Shown in pieces: positions 60,713-64,000 of a stretch of 64,000 nucleotides of DNA; within the stretch, counting starts at the first letter, position 1, and each line of letters starts with the position of its first letter. The DNA is taken from the NCBI GenBank assembly GCA_905160935.1, contig CAJHZI010000757.1, positions 186,001 to 250,000 of the forward strand, read 5' to 3'. The position numbers and the translations under genes are program-made. A model generated the notes under the pieces. It did not search any database. It saw only the letters and a program-made list of their open reading frames with translations, and was not told the origin of the DNA. This DNA comes from Enchytraeus crypticus. Its lineage: Eukaryota > Annelida > Clitellata > Enchytraeida > Enchytraeidae.

Positions 60713-61357
60713 GCATTAGCTAGAAATATAGGCCTATTGAAAGATTAAGGTATACTACATTGTTGAACTTCACAGTAGTAATGAATTTTAATGAAAAATA
60801 ACGAATAATAATAAAATGAACAATAATAATAATAATGAATAATATTGACATCATTAACTAGCTAGACTAAGTAATTACGGACGTGTAGGAGAAACATAAA
60901 ACTTCTTGTTCTTCTTTAAGAATTCGACCAGCTTATTTAAATTTTGAATATTGGTACATTTAATATTTAAACTTGTATCCGATACTACCTCGCATTAGAC
61001 TATGACAACCTTTACGTTTAGAGTAGATCACTTGCTAATTACTTTAGGATTTTGTTTCAACGTATTCCAGAATACCACTGCCAATTTTATTTTGTGAGAA
61101 CTTACCATTTTTTATTATTTAATCATTATTCTGATGACTTATAATTATTGTGTAGCATTGTAATTTATATTGCGCAATAATCTGTGCTTGGTGTATCGCA
61201 GTAAATTAATTGACGGGAAACGAAAATTTATAAATAATTAAATTTAACTTTAGGATATATACATGTATTTATAGGACATTGTAAACCTCTGTACTTGACT
61301 CTGATCCAAGAATTAATTGACATTTGACGGTATAAACGTGTGCATTCTTCTTTATTT

Positions 61358-61382
61358 AGAACTGAATGTTACATTCAGTTCT
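61358..61382. repeat. 12-bp inverted repeat around a single base
   Basis: AGAACTGAATGT, T, ACATTCAGTTCT: a near-perfect palindrome in the collagen 3' region. Confidence 0.9.
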
Positions 61383-62194
61383 GTAAAGAGCAATCCCAGG
61401 AAGAGCAATTGCGTCCTAAACTAAATCATGATTGACTTTCTGGCGTGACATATTCGTTAAATGACTTAGCTCTAATTGTCGTTAGTTGACAAGCTGCCCA
61501 CAGGTTACTTGTGCATTTTGTTTAATTGCCATGATGCGCTGAGATGAAATGTCACGCATCAAGTCGTATTAAAGTTTAGTTATTGAGTTCTTTGTGATAT
61601 AATAAACAAACTTAGTTAATTTCAAATAATTTATCTCTAACTCTCTCTCTCTCTCCCGCTCTCTCTCTGATATTTTGCAAGTCTGAAATCCAAGATACAG
61701 ATTTTTACTAATCAACTTTATCTTTTAGAGAAATTCAATAAATCAGTCGCTTAGATTCAACCTAATAAATGCAAAGGAATTTACGTATCACTAAAAGTCT
61801 ATCACTCACAAGACTCAATACAGACCGGCTGGTGTCCTGCCATCGAATTAACTGATAGTCGTCTGTAGTATCGCCTATTTCCGGATCATTTTCTTGTTGC
61901 TCTGTGTTGAGTGCGGTAAAAAGCCTTTAACATGAGCTTCACGCTCTGACGTCTCGATGCTCGTGTTCTATTTGTAACGCAAGAGGCCGGCTAGATCTGC
62001 TCGGCTGCTTTGTGTTTATAAATCAGTATCAACTAACTAAGCCAATCAACAGGGATTGGCTGAAGACTTTACCGGGCGGGCGCGCTCCTGCAAAATTTAT
62101 TGTGACAAAGAGCAACGTAAAGTGTACGATAAAATACATGTATAGTCTACGTGCCGACTGTCGATCATGAAGCTATACGTCCAATATACGTTGT

Positions 62195-62522
62195 GTAGTA
62201 TATGTGCATGGTCTAGTGTATGTGCATGATGTACTGTATGTGTATGATGCAGTATATGTGTAAGATGCAGTGTATGATGCAGTGTATCTGTATGATGTAG
62301 TGTATGTGTGTGATGCAGTGTATGTGTATGATGTAGTGTATGTGTATGATGCAGTGTATGTGTATGATGCAGTGTATGTGTATGATGTAGTGTATGCGTA
62401 TGATGCAGTGTATGTGTATGATGCAGTGTATGTGTATGATGCAGTGTATGTGCATGATGCAGTGTATGTGCATGATGCAGTGTATGTGCATGATGTAGTG
62501 TATGTTTATGATGCAATGTGTG
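62195..62522. repeat. 18-bp minisatellite (TGTATGTGTATGATGCAG)n
   Basis: About 17 units with G/A, C/T and T/G variants. Because 18 is a multiple of three, several frames stay open on both strands (YVYDAV or HTLHHT repeats), which explains the long but meaningless frames here. Confidence 0.93.
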
Positions 62523-62836
62523 TATCATAGCATATCTTATATAAATAAGTATATATATATACTTGTATATATAAATAAATATATATATATATATATACAT
62601 GTATATGCAGTACATACACTTATGTACATTGTATATATTATATAAAATTATGCACTGTATTTTGTGTATATACGAATATTCACTTATCCATTGCCTCGTG
62701 TACTCTGCGGTACACACGTACATTTATCCACGTAAAGCTTTGTAACAACATGCGGAAGTCTGAAGACGTGTCTCCGTGCTGTAATGCTTTGCGAAGCCTC
62801 TATAAAATAAAGCCCACTTGTGAAGTTAAGTCAACT

Positions 62837-62955
62837 CAGCAAGGCATGTACCTTCAACTGCTTCAGTCAGCAAGGCATGCACCTTCAACTGCTTCAGTCA
62901 GCAAGGCATGTACCTTCAGCTGCTTCAGTCAGCAAGGCATGTACCTTCAGTGGAT
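62837..62955. repeat. 31-bp tandem repeat, four copies
   Basis: CAGCAAGGCATGTACCTTCA + ACTGCTTCAGT starts at 62837, 62868, 62899 and 62930 with few substitutions. Confidence 0.92.
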
Positions 62956-64000
62956 CGACGAGGCCTTCTTAAGAGAAAAATGTGATTTGATAAAACGATT
63001 TCAAATTGCATCCTTGTAACATAATCAATAATGAAATGCATACTAAGTGAATGCCGATTAGATTCAAATACGATACTTTCTGATTTCTTAGATATTTGAT
63101 TGTCTTATATTAAAAAATGTTTTATGTAACCATGATAATTGCTGATGTAATAGTCTTCCTGTAGGCTGCGGGCACTGTTTAAGCCTACGCATAGCCTATC
63201 TTTTTATGAATCTCGCAGCCTAAAATTCTTTAAGCAGTAATTAAATGATATGATTGAATTTAATAATTACTAATTCTATATTTCTTGTAATAATTATGAC
63301 ATGATATGACATAATTAATTAATTCGATAATTCTCTAAGTCAATAATTATAAGCGAATGACTTAACGATTGAATTTTAATGTTAAAAGCTATTCCACCTA
63401 AATTTAATTATAGTATGACTGTTCTACCAAAATTAACTGAAATAATTAGCCATAATTAGCGTCATAATTCCTTAGGCCCTATGTTACACTTTTCCCAAGA
63501 TACATTGAAGAATAGACCAACAGTATAAAAAAGTTGTTGTAATAGTAGACAAAGCTAGATCTGAAAAAGGCTAAAAAAAACATCTAAAATGTCATATATT
63601 TTAAAAGCTTAGATTTAATTAAGGTGCTTGTCAGGCCTCTAATTTAAGGTTTAGGCCTACTTGTGTTGATCGATTGAGTGCTCCTTCTAGAACATGAAAA
63701 CATATTAGAAATAGAACTCTTTACCTTGAACCTTCTTTTTAACAAACACTGGTGTGAGAGATACTGAACTTTGGTAAATATATACTTGAGCTCTGTAAAA
63801 TATTAGTCTTAGTTTAAGTGCAGATTTACCGGGATTTCTGAAGAAGTTGATTGAAATACTTTCATCGAATCTCGTTTCACCTTAAAATGCAACAGTGAAG
63901 TGACGAATGAGTTTACGCTAGGAATACTTTGTTCAGGATGAATAAAGAACACTTTATTCAGGATGAATTCGGTGAATAAGTGAATAAGAGAGAGAATAAA

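Larger units (their letters stand above)
60713..64000. other. Collagen 3' UTR and downstream sequence, no gene seen
   Basis: AT-rich sequence with candidate polyadenylation signals at 60810 and 61601. It also holds a CT tract (61640-61668), two minisatellites and a hairpin, listed separately. About 63000-64000 shows nothing I can name. The 62750-63019 frame is minisatellite translation. Confidence 0.6.

Noticed and set aside
9979..60712. Clade C (XXIV/XXVII-type) collagen
   Set aside because: The main helix has 337 uninterrupted triplets, whereas clade C helices are shorter with interruptions; the hinge and C-propeptide match type V/XI best.
62097..62723. Long minus-strand open frame with HTLHHT repeats
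   Set aside because: It translates an 18-bp minisatellite. No start context, domain or splice partner, and the other strand is equally open (YVYDAV repeats).

Overview
The window is invertebrate animal nuclear DNA. Small phase-consistent exons sit in AT-rich introns of roughly 0.2-2.4 kb that are crowded with SINE-like and LINE fragments, DNA-transposon relics and tandem repeats. It holds two protein-coding genes, both on the + strand. The phylum cannot be fixed from the sequence alone. Bilaterian-type fibrillar collagen intron positions, tRNA-derived SINEs and a non-vertebrate collagen C-terminus fit a marine invertebrate such as a lophotrochozoan or invertebrate deuterostome.

Region 1 (1-4669) is the 3' seven exons of the V-ATPase peripheral-stalk subunit E gene (ATP6V1E). 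Only the first coding exon, about 11 residues, lies upstream. Region 2 (4670-9978) is intergenic, with a few repeats and no gene I can support.

Region 3 (9979-60712) is one complete fibrillar procollagen gene of 59 coding exons and 1642 codons, of the clade B (type V/XI alpha-1-like) kind. In order it encodes a signal peptide, a TSPN/laminin-G-like N-propeptide with four cysteines, a short interrupted minor helix, a non-helical hinge, 337 uninterrupted Gly-X-Y triplets, a furin-type site, an acidic stretch and heptad region, and a COLFI C-propeptide. Intron positions in the helix largely follow the vertebrate 45/54/99/108/162-bp scheme. A GFPGER integrin-type motif and two cross-link-type lysines sit where vertebrates have them. 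The C-propeptide lacks exactly the two cysteines that normally make interchain disulfides.

Region 4 (60713-64000) is downstream sequence with minisatellites and no recognised gene.

The introns carry at least four dispersed short repeat families, called S1-S4 here. S1 is tRNA-derived with A and B boxes. S2 has a GATGAT tail, S3 a GAAGAA tail, and S4 a GATT tail. There are also fragments of one LINE family, a 1.4-kb hAT-type element with an intact 8-bp target duplication and a nested reverse-transcriptase fragment, and a 487-bp Tc1/mariner-type relic. Several tandem repeats abut or include splice acceptors, and perfect short-loop hairpins recur. I found no strong case for an undescribed molecular system. 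The most interesting material is the collagen's altered trimer chemistry and the repeat-embedded splice sites.
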